NCBI RefSeq assembly: GCF_028372415.1
Contig: NC_092875.1
Location: 56,408,919-56,472,918, forward strand
Direction of reading: 5' to 3'
Length of the DNA: 64,000 bases
Source: Notamacropus eugenii
Lineage: Eukaryota; Chordata; Mammalia; Diprotodontia; Macropodidae
The translations under genes were made by a program, and so were the position numbers. Positions 1 through 10,249 of the stretch are shown here, in pieces. Each line of letters starts with the position of its first letter. Position 1 is the stretch's first letter. Below the pieces are notes generated by a model that saw only the letters and a list, made by a program, of their open reading frames with translations, made no database searches and was not told the DNA's origin.

Positions 1-2914
1 AGGATGTCATAGGTGGAGAGCCAGTGATAGACTATATGCCTATTATACAAGGACCGGTTAGTTGAATTCAAAGCAGATCATCACTGGGTTGACCATTGGA
101 TGGGGATACTTTTGGCCACAGAAGTTCTTCACAAGGGTTTACCAGATGGAAGGTTATCATCTATGTTCATAGAAGACAAACCCTCCCTGATTGGAATGCT
201 GAACCCATTAGGAGTTGAAATGCAGAAGGAATTTATATATTTGCAGTTTGGAAGTATAGACAAGACTTTTGTGGAGCTTATGGCTTGAGTTCAAAGAACA
301 AAAAGTAGTCCTGTGGGGATCAAGGAGTAAGAAGAAAAGTAAGACAATGGAAAAGATCAGAAGATGTGAGAGAAGACATTATTTTTAGGGAGCTGATACC
401 AAAGGTAGGACTAAGGGTACAGACATATATCTTCTTTCTAGATCTAAAATTCTAATTTCCATAGAGTCTTACTGAGTTGGCCTCACTCCTGCATAAACCT
501 CTTAGATAGGATTATAAGATGATATGATAATGCATTTAGATTTGGAAGTTATCTTAAAGTCATCTACCCTGCCTCTTTATATCACTGAGGAAACTGATTC
601 TCAGAAGTCACATGGCCAGGGTGAAATAGATGACTGTGCCTGGTACAAATTACCTAAAATATTTTCTTTTTGTTTGATGAGTGACAAAGACAGGAAACTG
701 CCAAAGATCCTCTACAGATTTGTCCCTGTTTTAGGGACCCAGAAAGTGATTCTCCTGTAGATGAATTCTGTACTTCCGTCTACAGTGAAGAGCAGGGTAA
801 GCATTAGACTCACTCCAGGACTTAAGACAGAGGTACCTGAACTCCTTACCCAGTATGAACTACTAGGGATTTGAATATGGAAGTCATTGGCTTGAGAAGG
901 GCATGTGGAGTCAAGAAAGGAACAATGCACCCAAGGAAACAAAATTCTACTGTTCAAACGGTCTTAAAGTAAAGACAGATTATCAGAGCATGAAAAAACT
1001 TAGAATATCAAATGCTGATATGGATGCATCCTTATAACTTGCAATGTCTAACCTACCTTACTCCAACAACATTTTACAAGTAAGAACACTGAGATCAGGT
1101 GAGGAAGAAAAGTGACTTGTCCAAAATCACACAAATAGTAACAAAGTCAGAATTAAAATCCTAGTCTTCTAGTTCACTGTTGCAATACACTGTAACCAAG
1201 AGATCTAACAGTAACATTCATAAGAAAAGTGATTTTTAGTTCTCTTATCCAGGACCCCCAAGAATTCCTGTTCACTCCCTTTGCCTGCAACCCAATACAA
1301 ATTTTCAACTGTTCCCCAACTCATGTATAATAATAGTTTGTCTGATCCATTCTCTCAACTTTCTCCCTTGCAGGGGTCCTAGGAATTCAAATCCTCCACC
1401 AATCTTTTATCTTCTTTTCCTCTGTTTGTACACAGGAAATAAGCAGTCACCTCATTAACTTTTATAAGGGATAAAATCATTCTAGCACTGTGGGTAATCC
1501 AGCTCTCTGGGTGGTGAAGATCTTAGCCTACTGGACCTCTCCCAGCTTTGTAGAGTCAGAATTATTATGAGATAAGATCTAACCAAAGTCTTGGCTTCTG
1601 TCTTTGGGAATAGGTATGAGATCGTCTGTCCTTGTTAGGCATCACAATGCAAAATTCTTTATGTGCTGCTGCTCAGAGTCTTCCTGGACATTGGGATATA
1701 TTTTATTAAAAACATTGATCTATACTAGCCTCTGATACTTGCTACTGTAATGACAATAACAGCTAATTCTTTAAAGTGATTTAAAGTTAGCAAAGTTTTC
1801 TGCAAACAACAGAAATATTTAATTCCAGTATGACCTGTAAAATACATAGGGCACATCCTGTACTATTTCATAGCATCAGTGCAGAGAAAGGAATTAAATT
1901 GCCCAAGGTTCTACAGGTTTTCAGTAGGAGGATTGGGTCCTGAACTGATATTTCTTTATTCTGAATCTAGGGTTCTTTCCATCTGCTCTTCCAATTTTGG
2001 GTCATGGTAAAGTCTCAACTTTCAACTAGGCCCAAAGCTGGATTGGACTGAACTAGACCCTGGACTAGATTGGACTCTGATTTGCATTTTCTTTGGCTTG
2101 TCATTTCCTCCTGGATTTCTGAGGAAGAAAGGGTTTCTTCCTGACCTTACCTTCCTGCCTCTCATCTTCTTTCCCTTTCCTCACGGTACTTACTTGTCAT
2201 CACCAAGAAGGAAAGCTGGAATATTCTTGCTTTTGTCCTGGATTATTGTCAGGAAGGAAGGCACCACTGGAGAAAAGAGAAATGACCTCAAGCATGTGAA
2301 TTGATTGATGTTTGAGTAAGGTACAAATGAACTGCCTCCTGTCCTGGAACATATGATTTCCCTGGCAGTTGTGATGGGTAGGGGAGTATTTGTGATTTGT
2401 AGAGTCAGGGAGATGCATCCTCTTGACTCCTCATTAGACAGATCATACAATTATCTTTCCATTCCTGGAGCATCTCAATTCCCTGTGGGACAACCTTGGC
2501 AGAAAGTTTCCTAACAATGAAAGCTATACAACCGTGGAATTGGCTGTGTTTTGAAGCAGTGGCTTACCCAGCACTAGTGATTTTCAGGATGATCATAGGG
2601 GACTGCTTATGTTGATTTCTTCAGAAAATGTTCACTACATGGAACGTATTTGAAAGAAATGCATGCTAAATTTTCTTTTGGTTCTAACCCCTGAATCTAT
2701 AAATGGGCTTCATTATATATTAATGAAGCACTCTGAACTGTAAATGCCCTAAAAGAATTAAGGAACCTGTGACAGATATAATATGAGTCTATTCCTTCCT
2801 CATGGTGGTGGTTAATAGATGAAATCCACTCCAATTAAGCACTGAATGGGATATCTCATTAAAGACAGCAAGGTTTTCACTACTGATATCTTTAAACTTA
2901 GGTTCAATGAACAT

Positions 2915-3090
2915 CACTCATGGTGGAAAGAGATCTGGATTTGGAGTCAGAAGACCTGAATTTTTAACCTGAATCTACTCCTTATTGTCCTTCAACAAGT
3001 CACTTATATGCTCTGGACCTCATTTCCTTATCTGTAAAATGAGATGGGTAACAATGTGGTCTTTAATTTACTTTCCTTACTTTAAGTCCT
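2915..3090 (+). repeat. MIR-type SINE (alpha-1 copy)
   Basis: The order of blocks is that of a MIR: a stretch resembling 'ggagtcagaagacctg', then 'caagtcactta', then 'ctcatttccttatctgtaaaatg'. Orthologous copies lie at about 31560-31740, 36785-36965, 24895-25160 and 56965-57215, so the insertion is older than all of the duplications. Confidence 0.75.
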
Positions 3091-3564
3091 ATAAACTGTG
3101 AATTGATTCCTACAAGGGAATGAGTTGTACTAGATTTCTTCTGATGTTCTTTCTTGTTGGTAACTGTAAAATCTGTCTGTTCTATCAATTCTCTGCACAT
3201 TTCTATTATTGATGCATCATCCTCTACTCATTGAGTTCTCTAGGTCACAACAGACTTTCCTGTTTGTTCACCTTGTGTCTTAGTAATAAGGGCCCTTTTT
3301 TTCTCATAGAAGCAGATTCTGTTATTATCTGAACTTCAGTTCCATACATAACCAAAGTACTAGACAACATAGGGAAACTTGTCCTCTTGATTTCCAAAGT
3401 TCCTAGATTTAGATAGGTAGAAATATTCCCTAGCCCTACACCTGAAGACATTAACATGGAGGTAGGCATCCTGTTCTTCTGTGAATGCAAGGATCCAGAG
3501 AGAAGAAGGGTCCTGGTCTCATGGGCCTTGTTTCAGTGGTTATACTATGGGAACATTGCAGGAA

Positions 3565-4440
3565 TATTAAGAGAGTCAATTAAATGGTATTTATCAAACA
3601 CCTACAATATCCTAGGCACTCTGCTGAGATATGAAGACAATTTCTATAAATTCTTCTTCTTACGGAAATTCTGTTACCTGAGAACATATATATATATATA
3701 TATACATATGAGAACATACAGAATAATTTCAACATATTTTACAGAGAGATGGTGGGAAAAGTTGGGGGAAATCAGGAAATGCTTAATTCAGAAAGTGGTG
3801 CATGATCCCATGTTTTGTGAAGGATGGTATTCTGTTCATTGGAGGCAAGGGGGGTATACATTCCAGGCATGAGGAAGTGTTGCATCTGAGGAACAGGAAG
3901 ATCAGTTTGGCTTCCAAATCACATGGGATTTGGAGTAATGTATGATTAGGCTAAAAAGATAAGTTAGAGTCTGAGAACTTAAGGGATTTAAAGCTAAATG
4001 AAAGAGTTTTAATTTTATCTTAGAATCAGGGGGGAGCCAGTGAAGTTTAGTGGCTGTGAGAGTGATGTGGTCAGATCCATACCTAAAGCAAAATCACTGT
4101 AGCAGCTATGTGAAGGGTGGATTAGAGGAGGAAGGAACTTGAGATAAGGATGCTTGTTAGGCCAATGGAGATGAATGGATGATAGAGATGATAGAGTTCG
4201 AACTAAGATGGTGGCTACATAAGGAGTGAAAAAGGAATGAATGTAAAAGATGTTGTAGAGGTGGAACTGTCAGGATCTGTCAAGCAAGTGGTTATGTAGG
4301 AGAAGGGGAGTGAGGAGTCTAGGATGGTGCTGTGGTTGTGAACCTTTGAAGCTGTAGGAAGGGTGATGCTTTCAACTAAAATAGTGCAATTCAGAAAAAT
4401 GATGGATTTAGAGAGAATAATCTAATAAATTCTTTTCTGC
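3565..4440 (+). repeat. Old long interspersed repeat, about 0.85 kb
   Basis: The block opens with the familiar 'tttatcaaacacctac...aggcact' segment. It continues through 'attccaggcatgagg', 'gagccagtgaagttta' and 'gtgatgtggtcagatc' and ends near a 'ttgagttc' motif. I recognise this as a widespread ancient mammalian repeat but cannot name the family with certainty. Copies lie at about 25745-26600 and 57805-58690, and partial copies at 32165-32413 and 37355-37802. A short related fragment lies at about 10440-10600. Confidence 0.6.
3689..3708. repeat. Short (TA)n microsatellite
   Basis: A run of TA dinucleotides inside the alpha-1 copy of the old long repeat. It is not preserved in alpha-3. Confidence 0.8.
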
Positions 4441-4889
4441 ACATTTTGAGTTCATAATATCTGCAGACTTCCAGTTTGTAGTGCCTGAAAGACAATTGAA
4501 AGATGTGGGTCTACAGCTCAGGAGAAAGAACAAAACTGAAATCATTTGTATGGAAACGATAATTGCCACTCTTAAACATAATGTAGTTTTTTGATTTATC
4601 TCTCTTGTCTTTGTCAGCGTTTGTTGTTTTTTCATCTTCGATCTGAATCACAAGGTTTGTCTTCTGGTTTATTTAGAGTCAGCTTATATACAATTGATTT
4701 ATTCCTCATTTTTACTTTGTTTGTATATTTGTACTTAAAATGAATTTCATTTGTGCTGTAAATTATTGTGTTTTGTTTCCTCATCCTTTCCTCTAGTCAG
4801 CTTCCTTTTGTTATGGAATTTAATCAGTTCACATTTAGGGTTGTAAGGATTAAATTTGTGTTTTCTTTCAATGATTGAATAAGAACAAC

Positions 4890-5150
4890 AACACTGACAA
4901 CTATAATAATCAGCATTTATACTGTGCTTTATTGCAAGGTTTTTTATATATTATTCCACTGGATGCTCTCAATAACCTTTTATTTGTATGCCATAATTAT
5001 TCCTATTTTATAGAAGAAAAAATTGAGGCTGAAAGAAGTTAAGTGCCTTGCACAGGGTCACACAGTAATTGTCTGAGGTGAATTTAAACTCAGATCTTTC
5101 TAAATCTAAATCTAGGGCTCTAGCCACTGGGCAACTAAGCTGCCTATTTA
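4890..5150 (-). repeat. MIR/CORE-SINE-type element (alpha-1 copy)
   Basis: On the plus strand it reads as the reverse of a CORE-SINE. A 'cagcatttatactgtgcttt' block comes first, then 'gaggctgaaagaagttaag', 'agggtcacacag' and an end resembling 'agctgcc'. Matching copies lie at about 27100-27335 and 59205-59440, so it predates the alpha/gamma split. Confidence 0.7.
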
Positions 5151-5197
5151 TAAAAATTGGAAAGGATAAGTGATAAAGAAAAAGACCAAGAACAGGT

Positions 5198-5235
5198 TCA
5201 CACACACACACAGACACACACACACATACACAAGC
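5198..5235. repeat. (CA)n microsatellite
   Basis: A short, slightly interrupted CA tract just after the CORE-SINE. Confidence 0.9.
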
Positions 5236-5239
5236 AGCA

Positions 5240-5598
5240 TTATGAATCATTTCCCATGAAACTCATTTAACTTCACTGGGAATTTCAATGTATTTCAACT
5301 TTTGCGATGCATTTGACAGAATTTCTCATGCTAGTGTAAGAATATTGTATCAGGGGAGTTCCCTGATCAACATGATGAAATTAATAGGCAATGAACCTTG
5401 GTTTAGATTTGATGAACATCTCTGCAAAATCTCAGTAGTTGAGGCTTCCACAGAGATCAATTTATAATCTTGATTTGGAGTGGATTCTTATCAGAAGAGT
5501 TCTCCTTTTGTTGACTTACGAAAATGAATTTTAATTTAAGACTTTGCAGAAACAAATTTTTTCCCACTTGACCTTAGAGGGAAATTTCTCAATCATGG
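5240..5598. other. No gene seen
   Basis: AT-rich sequence with no open frame and no repeat that I can name. Parts may be decayed LINE sequence, but I cannot assign it. Unit 2 has no counterpart, because alpha-3 jumps straight into the beta block. Confidence 0.4.
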
Positions 5599-5610
5599 TT
5601 CTCTCCTTAA

Positions 5611-5924
5611 TGTGTGTTCATCCTTCATTGTCAAAGAAGACCATGCCATCAAAGAAATGATGACGTGACTTGCACTTGATTTTGTTTTGAGTGAGTGAGG
5701 GCTGTGCAGGTCGCCAGCTTCACTTCTCCTTCAGAGCCATCTGAATCCAGTGACCAGATATTCAACAGGATGACTGGAGATGACCCAGGATGAGGCAATT
5801 GGGGTTAAGTGGCTTGCCCAAGGTCACACAGCTAGTGAGTGTCAAGTGTCTGAGGTGAGATTTGAACTCAGGTCCTCCTGACTCCTGCACTGGTGCTCTA
5901 TGCACTGCACTCCTTAGCTGCCCC
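5611..5924 (-). mobile_element. Full-length marsupial tRNA-headed SINE with perfect TSD
   Basis: On the minus strand it begins 'ggggcagctaagga' (the tRNA-like head). It continues through 'gacctgagttcaaat', 'aagccacttaaccccaattg' and 'catcctgggtcatctccag' and ends in an 'agaccatgccatc' tail. The 11-base sequence tctctccttaa flanks it on both sides (5600-5610 and 5925-5935) with no mismatch, the mark of a fairly recent LINE-driven insertion. The same SINE type, truncated at its 5' end, sits at 7599-7817. Confidence 0.85.
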
Positions 5925-5935
5925 TCTCTCCTTAA

Positions 5936-6480
5936 AAGAATCAATGAGAATACCCAGACATTGTGTTCTTAGAATCTGGTTAATGACAGGAGATTTCATG
6001 AGCAACAGAAACTGGAGGTGTTGCCTTATAAGTTACCCTGAGAGAGCCTTTGGGAACATTGCTCAAGTTTATTAGCGAATTTTTTGCATATTCACATCAA
6101 TTTCTTTCTATAAGTCCCATGTTCCTCCCAGTATGAAGAACCTAAAATTTTCTTTGCCAAAAAACTGGAATGCTTGTGAGTTGGTCCAGATTACATGTGC
6201 ATGAGACTCTCCCTCTCCCATATCTGTCCTCCTCTTTTAATCTCTTTGGGCTTCCTTCCTTCCTTTCTTTCTCCAGCCTGCCCTCACATGAGATGGTCTG
6301 TCTCCTCCACCCCCAAAAGCATGTAGTCAGGCATGACCCCAACCATGTGGCTAAAAATCACTATGCCCCTTCTCAGAGTCCTAAGGATAATGTTACTATG
6401 AAGGGAATGCCTTCCTAAACCTCAGTATTTCCTAATTCTGAATCTCCAGTGATATGCTTCTTATTTAAACAAAATCAGTC
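5936..6480. other. No gene seen
   Basis: The stretch between the SINE and the 3' end of the old HAL1-like element. Short open frames overlap on both strands at 6142-6418, but neither has a recognisable domain. Unit 2 lacks this stretch, so conservation cannot be tested. Confidence 0.4.
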
Positions 6481-6489
6481 ACCGTAGCA

Positions 6490-8615
6490 CCATTAATTCT
6501 TTTTAAAAATGTTATCCTTTTATCATTAAATATCTGTCTTCTCTTTCACCATTCTCCCACCATACAATTAAACAGCAAAGAAAAACAAAACTCCTGTTAC
6601 TCACATGCATTGTCAACCAAAGGAAATTTCTTCATTTGCCACGTTAAAAAATTTATGTCTCACTCTGTACTCTGAGTCCTTTGCTTTCTATGAGGACACA
6701 GACTCCACATACCATCATTAGTCCCTGGAATCATGGTCATTTCAATGATGTGAGTTCCTAATTCTTACAAACCATATGTCTTTAACCTTATCATCCTTGT
6801 ACAAATTGTTCCCTTAGACCTCTTTCTTCCCTCTCTACCAATTGTTATAAGATCTTAATAAAATTTCTCTGAAACCATCCCCTTCATTATTCATTACAAC
6901 ACAATAGTATTCTATCACATTTATATACCATAACCTGCTCAGCCATTTCCTACTTGAAAGACATCCCCTCAAATGACTATTCTTTGTCCCTAAAAAATCT
7001 ATAAATATTTTGTATATCCTTAGAGTTTGTTTTGATTAAGGTTAATCTCTCTCTTAATCTACCCTTCCTCAAATTCCCCCTACACCAGTTTCCCTCCTTT
7101 TTCCTGGTCAGTGAAATGGTTTTTTTTCTGTATCCAACACTATGTGTGTTTGTATGTATTTTTTCCTCCTTTGACCAATTCAAATGAGAGTGAAGTTCAA
7201 GTGTCAGCTCCACTCCCTTGTCTGTTTGCAAGTATTTCTGCTTGTGCACTCTGATGACATGAGATAGTTTTCCCAAACATATTTTTTCTTTCTTCCCCCT
7301 ACTGTTTTCCTCTTCTACTTCATTTCCACTCTTCTCTTAAGACTATCAGAACATAATGGAATCACTCCCATGCCTTCTCTCTGCTTTGATTATGACCCCT
7401 GATGATTCTAGTGTTTCAAAGGGGACAAATGTATCATCTCCCAATATGGGAATTAAAGCAGTTTATAATTGCTTAGTATTTTATCATTGTTCATTCAGGT
7501 TTAGATTTTTATGCTTCTCTTCATTCCTATTTTAGAACTCCTAGGTTTCTAAACAGCTCTTGTCTTTTCATCAGGAATGTTTGGAATTGCTGTTTCATGT
7601 GACCTTGGCCAAGTCACTTAACCCCAATTGCCTCATCCTGGGTCATCTCCAGTCATCCTGATGACTATCTGGTCACTGGACCCAGATGGCTCTGGAGGAG
7701 AAGTGAGGCTGGTGACCTGCACAGCCCTCCCTCACTCAAAACAAAGTCAAGTGCAAGTCATGTCATCATTTCTTTGGTGGCATGGTCTTCTTTGGCAATG
7801 AAGGACAAACACACATAACAGTCCATTTCCTTCCTGAGGGATTATAGTCAGCTTTGCTGTGTTTGTTATTGCTGGCTGTGAGCCTAGATACTTTGCCTGC
7901 AAGAATGTCATATTCCAAGATTTTTATTTATTTCTACTTTTGGCTGCTGAACCATTGGTGATCCTGACTGTACTTCTTTAGTACTTGAATATTTTTCTTT
8001 TGACTGTTTACAGGACTGTTTTTTTAAATGTGGAAGCTCTGGATTATGGCTATAATACTGGTGTCTGCTAGATTCCTTCTATTTCCACTTTACCCTTAAG
8101 TTCTAAGAAATTTGGGCTATTTTTTTTAACGATTTCTAGACTATTATATCTAGGCTTGGTCATGGTATTCAAGCATTCCCCCAAGTCTTAATTTTTTTCT
8201 TCTCATTCTTTTCAGGCAAGTTGTTTTTGCTGTGAGATATCTTGCATTTTTTTTCTGTTTTTCAGTCTGTTGAAAAACAGTCGTTTTTCTATCATTTTTT
8301 GTCACATAGAGTCATTATCTGATAGTTGGTCCGTTCTAATTTTCAGGAAATTTGTTGTTTGATCAGGGTTTTGTACTTCTTGTATCAAATTATTAATTCC
8401 CTTTCTAATTCTTTCTTCAATAGCTCTCATTTCTTTGCCATTTTTTTCTATGGCAATTTCATTTAATTTGTAAAAATATTTTAACTCCTTTTAACACTCT
8501 TGTTTTGTATCTTCCAAAAATTCTAGTTGACCATGTGCACAAGACATATTTTTTCTTGGAGGCTTTCCATGTATACATTTTTGGAGGTCTTTTTTTTCTG
8601 AGTTTGTGTCTTGAA
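6490..8615 (-). mobile_element. Old ORF2-less L1 / HAL1-like element, beta-1 copy
   Basis: Read on the minus strand, it starts in the N-terminal part of an L1 ORF1 (about 8615 downward). It passes through the Lys/Glu-rich coiled-coil region (about 8480-8300) and the ORF1 end near 7560, and then goes straight into a 3' UTR ending near 6490. Only a scrap of ORF2 C-terminus is present, near 6890-6940 ('actattgtgttgtaatga' on the minus strand). That layout fits HAL1, or an L1 that lost ORF2. It is interrupted by a SINE at 7599-7817. A second copy lies at 37803-39300, so the insertion predates the OR-unit duplication. It is heavily mutated. Confidence 0.65.
7599..7817 (+). mobile_element. 5'-truncated marsupial SINE inside the old HAL1-like element
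   Basis: The sequence is the 3' two thirds of the same SINE as at 5611-5924, in the opposite orientation: 'aagtcacttaaccccaattg' through 'tggcatggtcttc'. At the corresponding point in unit 2 (about 38485) the host element reads through with no SINE, so this copy was inserted after the duplication. Confidence 0.8.
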
Positions 8616-10230
8616 TGTCCAGAGTGCTTGGAATATCATATTCCAGAAGACGAAGAAGCTAGTATTACAATCAAGAATCACTTTCCTGTGAAAATGAGTG
8701 GAATCCTTCAGGGTAAAATATTGATATTTAATGATATGAAGGACTTTCAAGAGTATCTGGTGAAAGATAAGAGTTGTACAGAAAATTTGATCTACAGAAA
8801 ATTTGATCTTTAACTACAAGACTCAGCAGAAGCATAAAAAGATAAACAGAAAAGATAAAATATAAAGAATTTTAAAAAGTTAAACTGTTTATATTTCTAC
8901 AAAGGAAGATGATATCTGTAAACTTTAAAAGCTTTATCCTTATTAGGGTAATGAGGAGTAAAACATAGAGGGTGCAAGTGGAAATTGAGTATAATCAGAT
9001 GATATTAAAATAGAAAAACACATTAAGTGTGAGAAAGATTGTACCAGGAGAAGAGAGAAGGAACAAGTCACCTCATGTAAGAGAAGCACAAAAGTTGTAA
9101 TACCGTCATTCTGAAGATATGGGGAAATACAGTTATCATAACTCTGAATGTGAATGAGATGACATCTATAAAGCAGAAATGAACAGAATGGATTAAAAAT
9201 CAGAATCCCCCAATATACTGTTTACTAGAAACACATTTTAAGCCCAGAGACATACGCAGAACAAATGTTAAGAAGCCAGAGGAGAATACACAATGCTGTT
9301 CCTGAAGTAAAAAAAAATGCAGAAGTAAAAATCATGATCTTGGACAAAGCGAAAGTAAGAGTAGATCTAGTTAAATGACATAGGGAAAGAAACTGTATCT
9401 GGCTAAAAGGTACCACAGACAATGAAGTAATATTAATACTAAACATGTATGCCCCAAATGACATAGCATCCAAATTTTTAAAGGAGAAGTTAAATGAGTA
9501 AAAGGAAGACACAGATAGTAAAACTATCCTAATGGGGACCTCAACTTTCCCCTCTTGTAATTAGATAAATCTAACAAAAAGTAAACAAGAAAAAACATTA
9601 AGGAGGTGAACAGAATTTTAGAAAACTTAAGTGTGATCAACCTCTGAAGAAAATTTTATGGGAATAGAATGGAATATATTTTTTCTCAGTGGTAGATGGC
9701 ACCTCCACAAAAATTGACTATGTATTAGGGCATCAAAAATCTCAAAAGTGAAATTAAGAAAAGCAGAAATATGAATCCATCCTTTTCAGATTATAATACA
9801 ATAAAAATTATTTTCAATAAAGGGCTATGGAAACATAGATTGAAAACAAATTGGAAACTAAACAACCTAATCCTAAATAATAAGTGAGTCAAAGAACAAG
9901 TTATAGAAATAGGACTTTCATTAAAGGGAATGAAACCAATGAGATAACATACCAAAAATATAGGATGCTCTCACAGTAGTAATTAGTGGAAATTTATATC
10001 TTTAAGTGCTTGCATCAATAAAGAATAGAAAGGAGAGGTGATTGAATTGGTCATGCCACTAAAAATAATTATCAAAAGAATAAATACCAAATCCTCAATT
10101 AAACACCTAATTGGAAATCATGGAAATGAAAGGAGAGAAGTGAACATAATAAATAAAAGTCAACATGAGAAAATCATTGAGCTAATAAATAAAACATGTA
10201 GCTGGTTGTATGGGCTGAAATACCCACTAA
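8616..10230 (+). mobile_element. L1 fragment: end of ORF1 and endonuclease part of ORF2, beta-1 copy
   Basis: The plus strand translates in pieces to the end of L1 ORF1p (frame at 8505-8813: 'LIFNDMKDFQEYL'). It then enters the start of ORF2p: 'LETHFKP' near 9225, the endonuclease region with its catalytic Glu, and 'ILNMYAPND' near 9436. Many stops and frameshifts break it. It lies head to head with the older minus-strand element, and the same junction is present in unit 2, so the arrangement is ancient. In unit 1 the fragment ends near 10230, where about 5 kb seen in unit 2 is missing. Confidence 0.75.
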
Positions 10231-10249
10231 AATAGACTATTTCTATTTT

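Larger units (their letters stand above)
1..5560. repeat. Duplicon segment alpha-1 (no gene)
   Basis: This is the first copy of a segment that recurs at 28592-32413 and, in part, at 35290-37802. Window base 1 aligns with about 28592, and the match runs on through small indels. More diverged versions occur inside gamma-1 and gamma-2; compare about 2460-2580 with about 24550-24670. The segment holds only old repeats: a MIR on the minus strand near 1860-2000, a MIR at 2915-3090, an old long repeat at 3565-4440 and a CORE-SINE at 4890-5150. The short open frames in it (for example 100-288, 524-760 and 3456-3872) are not preserved between copies and show no known domain. I see no gene here. Confidence 0.8.

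Noticed and set aside
3456-3872. 138-codon open frame as a possible gene
   Set aside because: It runs across old repeat sequence and a TA microsatellite, and the frame is broken in alpha-2 and alpha-3.
4195-4215. YY1-like 'aagatggtggc' (also near 26362) as a regulatory site
   Set aside because: It is part of the old long interspersed repeat and not near any gene start.
6490-10230. Twin priming as the origin of the inverted LINE pair in the beta block
   Set aside because: In twin priming the inverted part must lie 5' of the sense part in the element; here the order is the reverse.
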